Assembly (NCBI RefSeq): GCF_001418335.1
Contig: NZ_LIPP01000135.1
Location: forward strand, 1-64,000
Source: Streptomyces aurantiacus
Lineage (GTDB): Bacteria; Actinomycetota; Actinomycetes; Streptomycetales; Streptomycetaceae
Length of the DNA stretch: 64,000 nt
Direction of reading: 5' to 3'
This document shows, piece after piece, positions 35,056 to 44,162 of this stretch. Position numbers and translations under genes: made by a program. Under the pieces are notes generated by a model that searched no databases, had not been told where the DNA came from, and saw only the letters and a program-made list of their open reading frames with translations. The stretch's first letter is position 1. The number at the start of each line of letters is the position of its first letter.

Positions 35056-36219
35056 TCACCTGGCGACCTCGCGGACGGTGTCGTCGGCGCGGACGGTGTC
35101 GAACGCGTCCTGGAGCACGGCCTGTTCGCGTTCGTCAGGGCCGGCGCCGCGCACGTGGGCCACGAAGTCCTCCGCGATCTGCTGGTCGCTGCGGCCCGCG
35201 AGCCGCCGCGCGTACGAGACGTCCGGGTCGTCGGGTGTCCGCTCCGGTTCGAAGACGAGGCTGAGCGTGTGCGGGAACCGCTCGACCAGGCGCGCCATGG
35301 GGTCGGCGGGGCGCACCGGGTCGGTGAGGGTCGCCTCGACCCACGCCTCCTCGTGGCGGGCCAGCTCCGGCTCGGCGAGCAGTTCCTCCAGCTCGCCCCG
35401 GATACGGGCGAGCGCGCGCGGTACGGGGCAGTCGAGGCGCTGGGCCGCCACCGAACCGTCGGCCCCCAGGTCGATGAGCCACATGCTCTTGCGGTGCTCG
35501 GTCTCCGAGAAGGAGTACGGCAGCGGAGAGCCCGAGTAGCGCACGCGCTCGGTGATGGTCTGGCTGCCGTGGAGATGACCGAGGGCGGCGTAGTCGACCC
35601 CGTCGAAGACCCCGGCGGGGACGGCCGCGACCCCGCCCACCGTGATGTCCCGCTCGCTGTCGCTGGCCTCGCCCCCGGTGACGAAGGCATGGGCGAGGAC
35701 GACGGAACGGGTGCCTTCCTGGCGGGTGGCGAGGTCGGCGCGCACCCGGTCCATGGCGGCGGCGAGCACGCTCTCGTGGCCGGCCTTCTCCACTTCGAAC
35801 TCGTCCTTCACCAGGGCCGGTTCGAGATACGGCAGCCCGTAGAAGGCCACGTCCCCGAAGGCGTCCTTCAGCACCACCGGAGTGCCGCAGGCCGCGGGCT
35901 CGGTCCGCAGGTGGATGCCCGCGCGGTCGATGAGCCCGGCGCCGACACCGAGGCGGCGCGCCGAGTCGTGGTTCCCGGAGATCATCACGGTGGGGACGCC
36001 GAGGCCGGCCAGGCGGTGCAGCGCGTCGTCGAAGAGTTCGACCGCGGCCAGCGGCGGCACGGCCCGGTCGTACACGTCCCCCGACACGACCACCGCGTCC
36101 ACGCCGCGCTCGCGCACGGTCGTGACGAGGTGGCCGATGAACTCGGCCTGGGCACCGAGCATGTTCACCCGGTGGAACGCCCGGCCCAGATGCCAGTCGG
36201 AAGTGTGCAGAATCCTCAA
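35056..36219 (-). CDS. sbcD: Exonuclease subunit SbcD (Mre11-like nuclease)
   Basis: This calcineurin-like Mn-dependent nuclease pairs with SbcC. The metal motifs are HTSDWHLGR (residues 5-13), VVSGDVYDR, ISGNHDSARR and a C-terminal GHLHGSQ (ALGHLHGSQ). The 387-residue length is normal. The start codon is TTG at 36219, reading LRILHTSDWHLG, with GGAG 7 nt upstream. The 139-bp gap to sbcC is longer than usual and contains an imperfect duplication of the end of sbcD (GCCAGGTGAC appears twice), suggesting a local tandem duplication after the stop codon. Confidence 0.95.
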   Translation of the reverse strand: MRILHTSDWHLGRAFHRVNMLGAQAEFIGHLVTTVRERGVDAVVVSGDVYDRAVPPLAAVELFDDALHRLAGLGVPTVMISGNHDSARRLGVGAGLIDRAGIHLRTEPAACGTPVVLKDAFGDVAFYGLPYLEPALVKDEFEVEKAGHESVLAAAMDRVRADLATRQEGTRSVVLAHAFVTGGEASDSERDITVGGVAAVPAGVFDGVDYAALGHLHGSQTITERVRYSGSPLPYSFSETEHRKSMWLIDLGADGSVAAQRLDCPVPRALARIRGELEELLAEPELARHEEAWVEATLTDPVRPADPMARLVERFPHTLSLVFEPERTPDDPDVSYARRLAGRSDQQIAEDFVAHVRGAGPDEREQAVLQDAFDTVRADDTVREVAR

Positions 36220-36396
36220 CGTACCGCTCCGACCTGCATGTCTTCCCCTACTTCACTCCCGAGACCAGCACTGGACGCGGCCGGCGGGCGGTTGCCCCTT
36301 GAGCGCGGTGTGGCCGCTGGGGTGATTGTAGGTCCCGGCCGCTCGGGGAAGACGGGCAGGCGGTACGACCGGTCCCCCGCAACCGATCCTCGTCCC

Positions 36397-37929
36397 TCAG
36401 TTCGAGGGAAGGAGCGGCTCGGCCGCGGGCAGCTGTGGGTCGGGGTCGTTCGACGGCTGTCCGAGGCGTTCGATGAGCGCGGGGGTCACCCGCCGGTACG
36501 CCGCGGGATCGACCGGGTTGATCCAGTGCCCGGCGCGAACCCGCCTGCCGATGTTGAGGCCGAGGTCGTCGAGGACCTCGTCGGCGTTGTGCATGGAGAA
36601 CGGAATGATCTTCGTGTTGCGGCAGTGGTGCCCGTCGGTGGCGCCGTCCATGAACGCGATCTGGTCGACGACCCGCTGCCGCCGGGTCCGCGGATCGGGC
36701 AGCGGCACCAGGCCCCCGAGGTCGGCCGCGATCCACACCGCTGCCATCTCGGCGTTGAGGGGGCTGAAGAAGGACGAGTTGTAGCCGTTGAAGTACAGAC
36801 CGGGCGCGTCGAGCGGCAGGATCTGCCGGTAGAGCATGAAGTTGCCGCGCTCATCGAGGAGTTGCTGCTGTATTTCCTCGTCGAGGAAGGGCACTTCCTG
36901 TCGGAAGCCGGTGGCGCAGACGACCGTGTCGGCCGGCAGGAGGGTGCCGTCGTCGAGTCGCGCGTGCGGGCGGCCCGACACGGTCAGCAGCCGGGTGATG
37001 GTGCGGTCGCGGTGCACGGTGATCGTGCCTGCCGCGACGCCTTCGAAGAATCCCTCGGTGCCCAGTCCGATGGCGCCCTTGACGATGTCCTCCATGCGTC
37101 CCTCGGGCACCAGACCGAGCTTCTTGAGCCGGTACTGCCGGACGGAGACGGCTCCGACGGAGTTGAGCATCCGGCGGCGCAGACCGTTGCCCGGGCCGTG
37201 CAGGAAGCGCTCAAGGCCAGTCGGCCGCAGGTAGCGGAAGAGTGCCTCACCCATCCGGGTCAGCAACAGCATCTTGAAGTTCAGGAGGCCACCGATCCTG
37301 CGGGGCACCTTCCACAGCAGCTGCCGGGCGATCACGTCGGTGCTCGCCGCGGTCCCGCCGATCGCCACGGCCACGTCACAGGCCGACTTGCCGTAGCCCA
37401 CCACGAGCACGTGCCGGTCCCGGGCCTCCTCGGCATCGTGGAAGTCGGTGGCGGCGACCAGCCGGCCGCCGGCCTCGGTGAACTCGTCCAGCCCTGGATA
37501 GTCCGGGACGGCCGGCTCGCAGAACACGCCGTTGGCGACCACGAGCCGGTCGACGCCCACCGTGTCCCGCGTCCCGTCCGCGTCACGGACCTCAAGGCTC
37601 CAGCCGCCCTCGACCGGTCGGGCGCGGGTCACCGCGGTGCTCAGCCGCAGGTGGGGCGGGAGCCCGAAGTGGTCGGCGTAGGAGGCGAGGTAGGCCTGCA
37701 CCTGCGGCCCGCTGGGCCACTCGGGATAGTCCTTCGGCATGGGGAAGTCCGACAGCGAGTACTGCGTCTTCGGGCTCTGCGTCGACACGCCGGGGTAGCG
37801 CCGCGTAACGCCCCACACTCCCCCGACATCCGGTGCCTTGTCGAAGACCACGACGTCGTGGCCGGCCTGCTTGAGCACCTTGGCCGTGGTCAGGCCGGCG
37901 ACGCCCGCGCCGATGATGCCTATCCGCAT
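36397..37929 (-). CDS. Flavin-containing monooxygenase-like FAD/NADPH enzyme
   Basis: The 510-residue protein has a FAD dinucleotide fold (IGIIGAGVAGLTTAKVL), the GG doublet region in PDVGGVWGV, a second Rossmann motif for NADPH (VLVVGYGKSACDVAVAIGG) and the ATG-containing VVCATGFRQEVPFL. It therefore resembles FMO and N-hydroxylating or Baeyer-Villiger-type enzymes, but the BVMO fingerprint is not obvious. It follows the cupin gene by 3 nt in the same leftward transcript and faces the aromatic cleavage operon across the IclR gene. A likely role is oxygenating a ketone or side chain of the island's substrate. Confidence 0.85.
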   Translation of the reverse strand: MRIGIIGAGVAGLTTAKVLKQAGHDVVVFDKAPDVGGVWGVTRRYPGVSTQSPKTQYSLSDFPMPKDYPEWPSGPQVQAYLASYADHFGLPPHLRLSTAVTRARPVEGGWSLEVRDADGTRDTVGVDRLVVANGVFCEPAVPDYPGLDEFTEAGGRLVAATDFHDAEEARDRHVLVVGYGKSACDVAVAIGGTAASTDVIARQLLWKVPRRIGGLLNFKMLLLTRMGEALFRYLRPTGLERFLHGPGNGLRRRMLNSVGAVSVRQYRLKKLGLVPEGRMEDIVKGAIGLGTEGFFEGVAAGTITVHRDRTITRLLTVSGRPHARLDDGTLLPADTVVCATGFRQEVPFLDEEIQQQLLDERGNFMLYRQILPLDAPGLYFNGYNSSFFSPLNAEMAAVWIAADLGGLVPLPDPRTRRQRVVDQIAFMDGATDGHHCRNTKIIPFSMHNADEVLDDLGLNIGRRVRAGHWINPVDPAAYRRVTPALIERLGQPSNDPDPQLPAAEPLLPSN

Positions 37930-37932
37930 GGT

Positions 37933-38397
37933 TCACCGCTCTCCCGGCTGAAGGTCCAGGACGATACCGAAGTCGTCCATGATCCCTTTGATCTTCGAGA
38001 GGTCCTTCGGTCCCGGCGGCAGCTCGGCCAGCGCCTGGTAATAGCGTTCGAGGCCTGCCGGTGAGACCACGGAGATCACCCGGGACTCCTCGCCGTAGGG
38101 GTTGCGGAAGGCGTGCGGCACATCGCGCGGGAGGTAGAGGTAGTCGCCGAGCTCCAGGACGTACGCCTGGTCGCCGAGGGTGACGTCGAGCCGTCCGGCC
38201 AGGCAGACGAACGACTCGTCCTCACGCGTGTGCGTGTGCAGCGGCGGCCCGTCGGTCTCCGGGGGGATCGCGTACTCGAACAGCGAATAGGCGTCGCGGG
38301 TTGCTTTGCCGTCGGCCTTCGTGGTGATGCCGAGTCCGAGTGCGGCGATTTGTGTGCCCTCACGCGAGGGGAGTAGGTAGCCACCGCCCAGAGTCAT
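37933..38397 (-). CDS. Single-domain cupin protein
   Basis: The 154-residue protein has cupin motif 1 (PPLHTHTREDESFVCLAG) with the metal-ligand pattern HTH, E, and motif 2 (LYLPRDVPHAFRN) with its His. It could be a small oxygenase, isomerase or ligand-binding protein. ATG 38397 with GGAG upstream is chosen over an earlier in-frame start at 38481. It is the first gene of the leftward pair with the FMO-like enzyme and lies 126 bp from the IclR stop, so the promoter is in that gap. Confidence 0.85.
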   Translation of the reverse strand: MTLGGGYLLPSREGTQIAALGLGITTKADGKATRDAYSLFEYAIPPETDGPPLHTHTREDESFVCLAGRLDVTLGDQAYVLELGDYLYLPRDVPHAFRNPYGEESRVISVVSPAGLERYYQALAELPPGPKDLSKIKGIMDDFGIVLDLQPGER

Positions 38398-38523
38398 CGT
38401 TGTCTCCTTCGAGGTCGCCCCACCGCCAGGTGGTCGGTGTGTGGTGGACGACAGCGTGGCGGCGGCCCGGCGTTCCACCAAGCGGATGTCCCGCCGACTG
38501 GGACACTTTCGGCAGACCGGGCG

Positions 38524-39291
38524 TCACCGGCGGGGAGCGTAGGCGCGGGAGGCGGCAGCGGCGGCCATCCGTACCGCAGGGCCCGCGCGGTCGGCACGGA
38601 CCAGTCCGGTCGGGCCGGTGACCGACAGCGCGGCGACGACATCGCCGAGCGGGCCGAAGATCGGCGCGCCCACACAGCTGAGGCCGATGTTGCCCTCCTC
38701 CCGCTCGACCGCCCAGCCCCGGTCCGGGATGGCGGCCAGCTCGCGGCGCAGGGCCACCGGGCTGGTGAGGGTGCGCGGGGTGCGCGCGGGGAGCCCCGCC
38801 GCGATCACGGTGTCGACCGTCTCCTCGTCCGACCAGGCGAGGATCGCCCGTCCGAGGGCCGAGCAGTAGGCCGGGAGCGTGCCGCCCACTTGGGACAGCA
38901 TGGGCATCTGCCGGTGTCCGGTGATCTTCTCGACGACCAGGACCCGCGGTCCGTCGAGCACACCGAGCTGCACGGTGATGCGGGTGGCGTGGTGGAGGTC
39001 CTGGAGGTACGGCAGCACGGCCTCGCGCAACTCGTGCCGGATCGGGGCCAGACCGGAGAGTTCGAAGAGCCGGTTGCCGATGCGGTAGCGGTGCTCCGGC
39101 TTGTCCAGCCAGCCGAGCCGGATCATGGTGTCGGCGGTGCGGTGCGTGGTGGACCGGGGAAGACCGCTGCGCTGGGACAGGGCGGCGAGCGTCAGTTCCC
39201 GGTGATCCTCGTCGAAGGCTCCGAGGATCATCGCCGCACGCCCCAGCGCGCCCGCCTCGGCGGTACCGGTGTCCCACCCCGTGGGACTCAT
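38524..39291 (-). CDS. IclR-family transcriptional regulator
   Basis: An N-terminal winged helix (ALGRAAMILGAFDEDHRELT, LAALSQRSGLPRSTTHRTAD) is followed by the IclR effector domain with LPAYCSALGRAILAW and GIGLSCVGAP-like IGLSCVGAPIFG. IclR proteins frequently control aromatic acid catabolism. The gene sits at the centre of the island, between the leftward cupin/FMO pair and the rightward SDR-dioxygenase operon, and is divergent from the latter with 136 bp between starts. That is the expected arrangement for the local pathway regulator. Confidence 0.92.
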   Translation of the reverse strand: MSPTGWDTGTAEAGALGRAAMILGAFDEDHRELTLAALSQRSGLPRSTTHRTADTMIRLGWLDKPEHRYRIGNRLFELSGLAPIRHELREAVLPYLQDLHHATRITVQLGVLDGPRVLVVEKITGHRQMPMLSQVGGTLPAYCSALGRAILAWSDEETVDTVIAAGLPARTPRTLTSPVALRRELAAIPDRGWAVEREEGNIGLSCVGAPIFGPLGDVVAALSVTGPTGLVRADRAGPAVRMAAAAASRAYAPRR

Positions 39292-39391
39292 CGTTGGCTC
39301 CCGGTTGTCATGCGGGCCAGGCTATCCCTGTCGCGCCGGCTCGACCCCTTCCTTCTCTCGCTCTCGGGCTCGGCCCGTTCCCGCTCTCCGG

Positions 39392-39410
39392 GATCGCGTT
39401 CGCCGCGATC
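39392..39410. promoter_or_regulatory. Inverted repeat upstream of the SDR/dioxygenase operon
   Basis: GATCGCG and CGCGATC, perfect 7-bp arms 5 nt apart, lie 17 bp before the SDR start in the IclR/SDR divergent gap. It is a candidate IclR operator; it could also be a leader hairpin. Confidence 0.4.
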
Positions 39411-39427
39411 GCGCCGCCCTACGTCCC

Positions 39428-40216
39428 ATGGAGGCCGTCATCAGCAATCGGACCGTACTTGTGGGCGGTGGGGCCACCGGCATCGGGCACGCCACCGCCG
39501 AGCATCTGGCGCGCGCCGGGCACCGGGTGGTCATCACCGGCCGCCGCGCCACCGCCCTGCGGACCGCCGCCGACGAGCTGATCCGGAGCACGGGCGGCAC
39601 CGTCGACTGGCTGGTGAGCGACGTGACGGACCCGGACACCGCCGAGGCCACGGTCGGCGAGGCGGAGCGCCGGTACGGCGCCCTCGACGTGCTGGTGCTC
39701 AACGCCGGCGGCCCGCCCCCGGGGCGCGTCCTGGAGGTCGACGACAAACAGTGGCAGTCGGCGTTCGAGCTCCTGCTGCTGGGCCCGCTGCGGCTGGCCC
39801 GGCTGGCCCTGCCCGCGATGGCCGCACGCGGTTTCGGCCGCGTGGTGTTCGTGACCTCCACCGCGGTCCGCCAGCCACAGCCCGACCTCGCCGCCTCCGT
39901 CGTGCTCCGCTCGGCGGTGACGGCGGCGGCCAAACTGCTGTCCCGCGAGTTCGCGGTGCACGGCGTCACCGTCAACTGTGTGGCGCCGGGCCCGACCGCC
40001 ACCGAGCGGCGCAGGCAGATCCTGACGAGCCGCGCGCAGGCCACCGGCCGCGGCTACGCCGACCTCGACGGCGAGGACGCCGCGAGCGTCCCCGTCGGGC
40101 GTGCCGCGCATCCCCAGGAGATCGGAGCGGCCGTGGCCTTCCTGGCCTCGGCCGCCGCAAGCTACGTCAACGGGACCGTACTCACCGTTGACGGTGGACG
40201 AACGGAGACCATCTGA
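39428..40216 (+). CDS. SDR-family oxidoreductase lacking the usual Tyr-Lys pair
   Basis: A Rossmann fold with VGGGATGIGHATAEHL (cofactor motif GxxxGxG, residues 9-16), the NAG motif in VLNAGGPPPG, and the C-terminal VNGTVLTVDGG identify a short-chain dehydrogenase. The catalytic YxxxK is not present: after the TSTAV serine region the sequence reads LAASVVLRSAVTAAAK. Some SDRs in the S-N-x-L-R-A subgroup share this feature, so activity may be altered. ATG 39428 is chosen although the frame opens at 39269. It is the first gene of the rightward operon, and its stop overlaps the next start as ATGA. Confidence 0.85.
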   Translation: MEAVISNRTVLVGGGATGIGHATAEHLARAGHRVVITGRRATALRTAADELIRSTGGTVDWLVSDVTDPDTAEATVGEAERRYGALDVLVLNAGGPPPGRVLEVDDKQWQSAFELLLLGPLRLARLALPAMAARGFGRVVFVTSTAVRQPQPDLAASVVLRSAVTAAAKLLSREFAVHGVTVNCVAPGPTATERRRQILTSRAQATGRGYADLDGEDAASVPVGRAAHPQEIGAAVAFLASAAASYVNGTVLTVDGGRTETI

Positions 40217-40719
40217 TGGCGTTGTCCGGACCCGGCTTCAGCATGACGGAGTTCCTCGGAGCGATCTCCGACACCGTGCCCCCGGGCACGGCACGGCCGT
40301 TCGTGGTGCACGCGGCGGAACTCGAACGGCTGCCCGCCGAGCAGGTGCACAACCCGACCGAGCTGGCCGTCGCGGGCAGGCTGCCGACCGCGACGTTCGA
40401 GATCTTCCGGCAGACCATTCCGCCGGGCCTCAGCTCCGACATGCAGCGCCACCACCACGAGACCGTGCACTACGTCATCTCCGGTGACGGGCACAGCGAG
40501 GTGGAGGACGACACCGGATCGTGGTCGGCCGGCGACTTCGTCTACACCCCGCCCTGGACCTGGCACCGCCACTACAACGACTCCACGGAGCATCCGGTGG
40601 AGTTCCTGACCATCGAGAACTCCCGGCTGCTCGGGATGCTCGGTCTCGTCCGCCGGCAGAGCGCGGGACTGGTCACGATGGCCGAGGCCCGCGCGCGTTT
40701 CAAGGAGGACACGGCATGA
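40216..40719 (+). CDS. Cupin-domain protein of the aromatic island
   Basis: This is a 167-residue single cupin. Motif 1 (MQRHHHETVHYVISGDG) offers HHH and E ligands and motif 2 (FVYTPPWTWHRHYNDS) a further His, so a metal site is likely. It starts within the SDR stop (ATGA) and ends within the next start, so it is translationally coupled on both sides. It may act as a small dioxygenase or isomerase on a pathway intermediate. Confidence 0.85.
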   Translation: MALSGPGFSMTEFLGAISDTVPPGTARPFVVHAAELERLPAEQVHNPTELAVAGRLPTATFEIFRQTIPPGLSSDMQRHHHETVHYVISGDGHSEVEDDTGSWSAGDFVYTPPWTWHRHYNDSTEHPVEFLTIENSRLLGMLGLVRRQSAGLVTMAEARARFKEDTA

Positions 40720-41594
40720 CCGGCCTGCCCGCGCACATCAGCGTCTGGAGCGAACTGGCCGACGTGGACCACGAGTTGCTGCACGTCGACGTCGACGGAG
40801 TCCGCACCCGGGTGCTCCGCGCCGGATCGGGCCCCGAGCTGGTCCTCCTGCACGGCACCGGTGGCCATCTGGAGGCCTACGCCCGCGACATCGCCGGGCT
40901 TGCCGCCGACTTCCGGGTGACGGCCTACGACATGGTCGGACACGGCTGGTCCGACCTGCCGGACAGGCCGTACACGATCGATGTGCTCAGCGACCATCTG
41001 CTCGGCGTCATGGACGCGCTGGGCGTCCCGAGGGCGCACCTGTCGGGCGAGTCGCTCGGCGGCTGGGTGGCGGCCTGGACCGCGGCCCACCACCCCGAGC
41101 GGGTGGAGCGGCTGGTGCTGAACACGCCCGGCAACATCGCCAACAAGCCCGAGGTGATGGCCAGGCTGCGCGACAGCACCCTGGCCGCCGTCCACGACCC
41201 GGGCGAGGAGACGGTGCGCCGGCGGGTGGAGTTCCTGTTCCACCACAAGGAGATGGTGACCGACGAACTGGTGAACCTGCGGCGCGCCGTCTACAGCCGC
41301 CCCGGCTTCGTCCGTGCGATCACCAACACGCTGGTGCTCCAGGACCCCGAGACCCGCAAGGACTTCGCCTGGTCCCCGGAGTGGGTCTCCGCGATCACCG
41401 CACCGACCCTGCTGCTGTGGACCGACCACGACCCCACGGGCGGGCTCGACGAGGCCGCGATGCTCCTGCGCTGGCTGACCGACGGCCGTCTGCACGTCAT
41501 CGAGGACGCCGGGCACTGGCCGCAGTGGGAGAAGGTCGACGACTACCTGCGCGCCCACCGTGGCTTCCTCCTTCTGCGCAAGGACCCGGCATGA
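40716..41594 (+). CDS. Alpha/beta hydrolase, meta-cleavage-product hydrolase type
   Basis: The 292-residue hydrolase has LVLLHGTGGHLEAY, the nucleophile elbow SGESLGGWVA, Asp in LWTDHDPTGG and His in EDAGHWPQWE. This pattern matches the MhpC/BphD group, which breaks C-C bonds of ring-fission products. Direct coupling with the extradiol dioxygenase immediately downstream (ATGA overlap) supports the assignment, although the true substrate is not determined. ATG 40716 overlaps the cupin stop. Confidence 0.85.
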   Translation: MTGLPAHISVWSELADVDHELLHVDVDGVRTRVLRAGSGPELVLLHGTGGHLEAYARDIAGLAADFRVTAYDMVGHGWSDLPDRPYTIDVLSDHLLGVMDALGVPRAHLSGESLGGWVAAWTAAHHPERVERLVLNTPGNIANKPEVMARLRDSTLAAVHDPGEETVRRRVEFLFHHKEMVTDELVNLRRAVYSRPGFVRAITNTLVLQDPETRKDFAWSPEWVSAITAPTLLLWTDHDPTGGLDEAAMLLRWLTDGRLHVIEDAGHWPQWEKVDDYLRAHRGFLLLRKDPA

Positions 41595-42526
41595 GCCAGA
41601 TCATCGGGTTCGTGGGCATGTCCCACTCCCCCTTCGTCACCATGCTCCCGCCGGGGTCGGCGACCGAGCCGGGCAGCGCGTTCCTCGCCGACGCGGCCAG
41701 GGTCACGGCCGCGGTGGCCGCCCTGGCGCCCGACGCGATCGTCGTCATCGGCCCCGACCACTTCCACGCGAACTTCTACGACGTGATGCCGCCGTTCGTC
41801 CTGGGCGTCGAGTCGGCGGAGGGCTTCGGCGACTTCGACGGCACGGCCGGCCCCCTGCCGGTGGCCGCCCGACTGGCGTGGTCGATCCGGGAAGGGCTGG
41901 CCTCGGCGGACTTCGACGTCTCCCTGTCGTACGCGCTGACCGTCGACCACGGCATCGTGCAGAGCTACGACATGGTGACCGGGGGCAGCAAGATCCCCAT
42001 GGTTCCCCTGGTCGTCAACAGCGCCGCCCCGCCCCTGCCGAGCCTGGACCGCTGCGTCGCGCTGGGCACGTCCCTGGGTGCGGCGGTCCGCGCCTCCGAC
42101 TTCCCGGGCCGGGTCCTCATCGCCGCCAGCGGCGGGCTGTCGCACTGGCTGCCTTCGAACGACCCCCGCGACACGTCGGTCGCCGACGAGAAGCGCCGGT
42201 CGCTGATCCACGGCCGCCAGGACGTCCAGGCCTTCGCGGCGGCCCGTGAGCCCCGCGTCCGTGCGATGGGCGGCGACCCGACCGCCCGGGTCAACGCCGA
42301 CTGGGACGGCTGGTTCCTCAAGCAGCTCACCGCCTTCGACCTCCCGTCGATCACCGCGCTCGGCCATCAGGGGCTGGAGGACAACGCCGGCACCGGCGGC
42401 CACGAGATCCGCAGCTGGCTGACCGGCCTGGCCGCCGTCGGTGACCCCCTGGTGTGGACCTCGTACGAGCCGGTTCCGCAATGGATCACCGGCATGGGCA
42501 TCGGCACCACGTTCCAGGTGCCGTGA
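41591..42526 (+). CDS. Class III extradiol ring-cleavage dioxygenase (MhpB/LigB type)
   Basis: The 311-residue protein resembles 2,3-dihydroxyphenylpropionate 1,2-dioxygenase. Metal and active-site segments include FVGMSHSPFV, VVIGPDHFHANFYDVMPPF, TVDHGIVQSYDM and ASGGLSHWLP, with histidines at the positions expected for Fe(II) binding and acid-base catalysis. It would open a catechol ring beside the hydroxyls to give a muconic semialdehyde or dienoate. The start ATG overlaps the hydrolase stop (ATGA). The ring-hydroxylating monooxygenase follows after 160 bp. Confidence 0.9.
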   Translation: MSQIIGFVGMSHSPFVTMLPPGSATEPGSAFLADAARVTAAVAALAPDAIVVIGPDHFHANFYDVMPPFVLGVESAEGFGDFDGTAGPLPVAARLAWSIREGLASADFDVSLSYALTVDHGIVQSYDMVTGGSKIPMVPLVVNSAAPPLPSLDRCVALGTSLGAAVRASDFPGRVLIAASGGLSHWLPSNDPRDTSVADEKRRSLIHGRQDVQAFAAAREPRVRAMGGDPTARVNADWDGWFLKQLTAFDLPSITALGHQGLEDNAGTGGHEIRSWLTGLAAVGDPLVWTSYEPVPQWITGMGIGTTFQVP

Positions 42527-42634
42527 GACGACGTGAGAAGACGTACGCCCCCTGCCGCGACGCCACCCGCGGTCGCACCGCTCGTCGCGGCGTTCGACGT
42601 CACCGGATCACCGGACCCCATGACTACAAGACCA

Positions 42635-42666
42635 CAGGACCCCAGGACCCCAGGACCCCAGGACCA
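42635..42666 (+). repeat. Four tandem copies of CAGGACCC
   Basis: An 8-bp unit is repeated at 42635, 42643, 42651 and 42659, the last copy ending in A. It lies in the gap before the monooxygenase gene, 11 nt upstream of its ribosome binding site. Confidence 0.85.
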
Positions 42667-42686
42667 GAGAATCACAGGAGGTCACA

Positions 42687-44162
42687 GTGCGTCACTTCGA
42701 CGTCGTCGTCATCGGGGCGGGTCCCACCGGCCTGACGGCAGCCGCCGAGATCGCTCGCGAGGGCCACTCGGTGGTGGTCCTGGAAAAGCGGCCGCAACCG
42801 TCCGCGCTCAGCCGCGCCTTCGGTGTGCACGCCCGCACCCTCGAACTCCTCGACCAGCGCGGCCTCGCCGAGGAGCTGACCGCCACCGGTGTCACCGCCC
42901 CGGGCCTGCGCCTGCTCGGAAAGGCCGAGATCGACCTGACCCGGCTGCCGTCCCCCTTCCCCTGCATCCTGGTCACCCCGCAGGCGAACGTCGACGGCCT
43001 CCTCGATCGCCACGCGCACGCACAGGGCGCGGTCGTCGAACGCGGCGTGGAGATGGTGGACATGGTGCGGGAGGCCGACACGGTCCGCGTCGTGGGACGC
43101 CGCGGCGATGCCACCGAGGAATGGTCCTGCCAGTACCTGATCGCCGCCGACGGGGTGCACAGTCCGGTGCGCCGGATGACCGGGCAGCCGTTCCCGGGCC
43201 GTTCCGTCCTGCGGTCGGTGGTGCTCGCGGACGCGTATCTCGACTCTCCGCCGCAGAGCCTGGTGACGGTGAACGCGACCAAGGACTCCTTCGCGTTCCT
43301 CGCGCCGTTCGGCGACGGAATGTACCGGGTCATCACCTGGGACCGCAACGACCAGCAGGACAAGGACGCGCCCGTCGATCCGGAGGCGATCCGCCGCGTG
43401 CTGCGTCGCACCATGGGCACCGCCTTCGGCCTGGGCGAGGTCACGTGGACGTCGCGGTTCCACTGCGACGAACGCCAACTGCCGTCCTACCGCGACGGAC
43501 GGGTGTTCTTCTGCGGGGACGCCGCACACGCCCACTCCCCCGCCGGCGGCCAGGGCATGAACACGGGCATCCAGGACGCCGCCAACCTCGGCTGGAAGAT
43601 GGCCGCCGTCCTCGACGGTGCCGACCCGCGGATCCTCGACACCTACCAGGCCGAGCGACACCCGGTCGGCCGGCTGGTACTGCGCACCAGCGGGGCGATG
43701 ATCCGTGCGATGACGGTGCGGCCCCTTCCCCTGCGGCTGCTGCGCACCGCCCTGCTCCGGCTGGTCCTCGGTCTTCGGCCGACGGCCCGCAAGGCCGCGC
43801 TGACCTTCTCCGGCATCGGCATCGCCTACCCGCGCCGCCGCGGCGAGCACCGGCTCACCGGGTCCCGCGCCCCGGACCTCCCGCTCCGTGAAGGCAGCCG
43901 GCTCTTCGGGTCCCTGCGCACGCCGGGGTTCCTCCTGGTCCTCGAACAGCACGCCACCACGCCCTTGGACGTTCCCAGCTCGGTGCGAGTCGTCCACCGC
44001 GAGGACGACGGCCCCGCACTGCTGGTGCGTCCCGACGGATACGTCGCCTGGGCCGGCGACTCGACCACCGAAGGGTGGAGCACCGTCCACGCCCGGTGGG
44101 CCCTGCCCGCCGGCGGAAGCACGACCCGCCGGTCCCCGTCCACCACGAGGAGCGCACGATGA
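42687..44162 (+). CDS. FAD-dependent aromatic hydroxylase (MhpA/phenol hydroxylase type)
   Basis: This is a 491-residue class A flavoprotein monooxygenase. The FAD motif is VVVIGAGPTGLTAAAEIA, the DG motif is LIAADGVHSPVRR, and the GD motif is VFFCGDAAHAHSPAGGQG. A thioredoxin-like C-terminal region (PGFLLVLEQH, VLLVRPDGYVAW-like LLVRPDGYVAWAG) matches phenol hydroxylase relatives. It would hydroxylate a phenol to the catechol cleaved by the upstream dioxygenase. GTG 42687 has AGGAGG 4 nt upstream. It is coupled to the downstream SnoaL-like gene by ATGA. Confidence 0.9.
   Translation: MRHFDVVVIGAGPTGLTAAAEIAREGHSVVVLEKRPQPSALSRAFGVHARTLELLDQRGLAEELTATGVTAPGLRLLGKAEIDLTRLPSPFPCILVTPQANVDGLLDRHAHAQGAVVERGVEMVDMVREADTVRVVGRRGDATEEWSCQYLIAADGVHSPVRRMTGQPFPGRSVLRSVVLADAYLDSPPQSLVTVNATKDSFAFLAPFGDGMYRVITWDRNDQQDKDAPVDPEAIRRVLRRTMGTAFGLGEVTWTSRFHCDERQLPSYRDGRVFFCGDAAHAHSPAGGQGMNTGIQDAANLGWKMAAVLDGADPRILDTYQAERHPVGRLVLRTSGAMIRAMTVRPLPLRLLRTALLRLVLGLRPTARKAALTFSGIGIAYPRRRGEHRLTGSRAPDLPLREGSRLFGSLRTPGFLLVLEQHATTPLDVPSSVRVVHREDDGPALLVRPDGYVAWAGDSTTEGWSTVHARWALPAGGSTTRRSPSTTRSAR

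Noticed and set aside
36397-37929. Calling the flavoenzyme a Baeyer-Villiger monooxygenase
   Set aside because: The FxGxxxHxxxW fingerprint is not evident; FMO-like is as far as the sequence supports.
35155-38064. 969-residue forward ORF
   Set aside because: Covers sbcD and the flavoenzyme in antisense, with low-complexity composition and no family.
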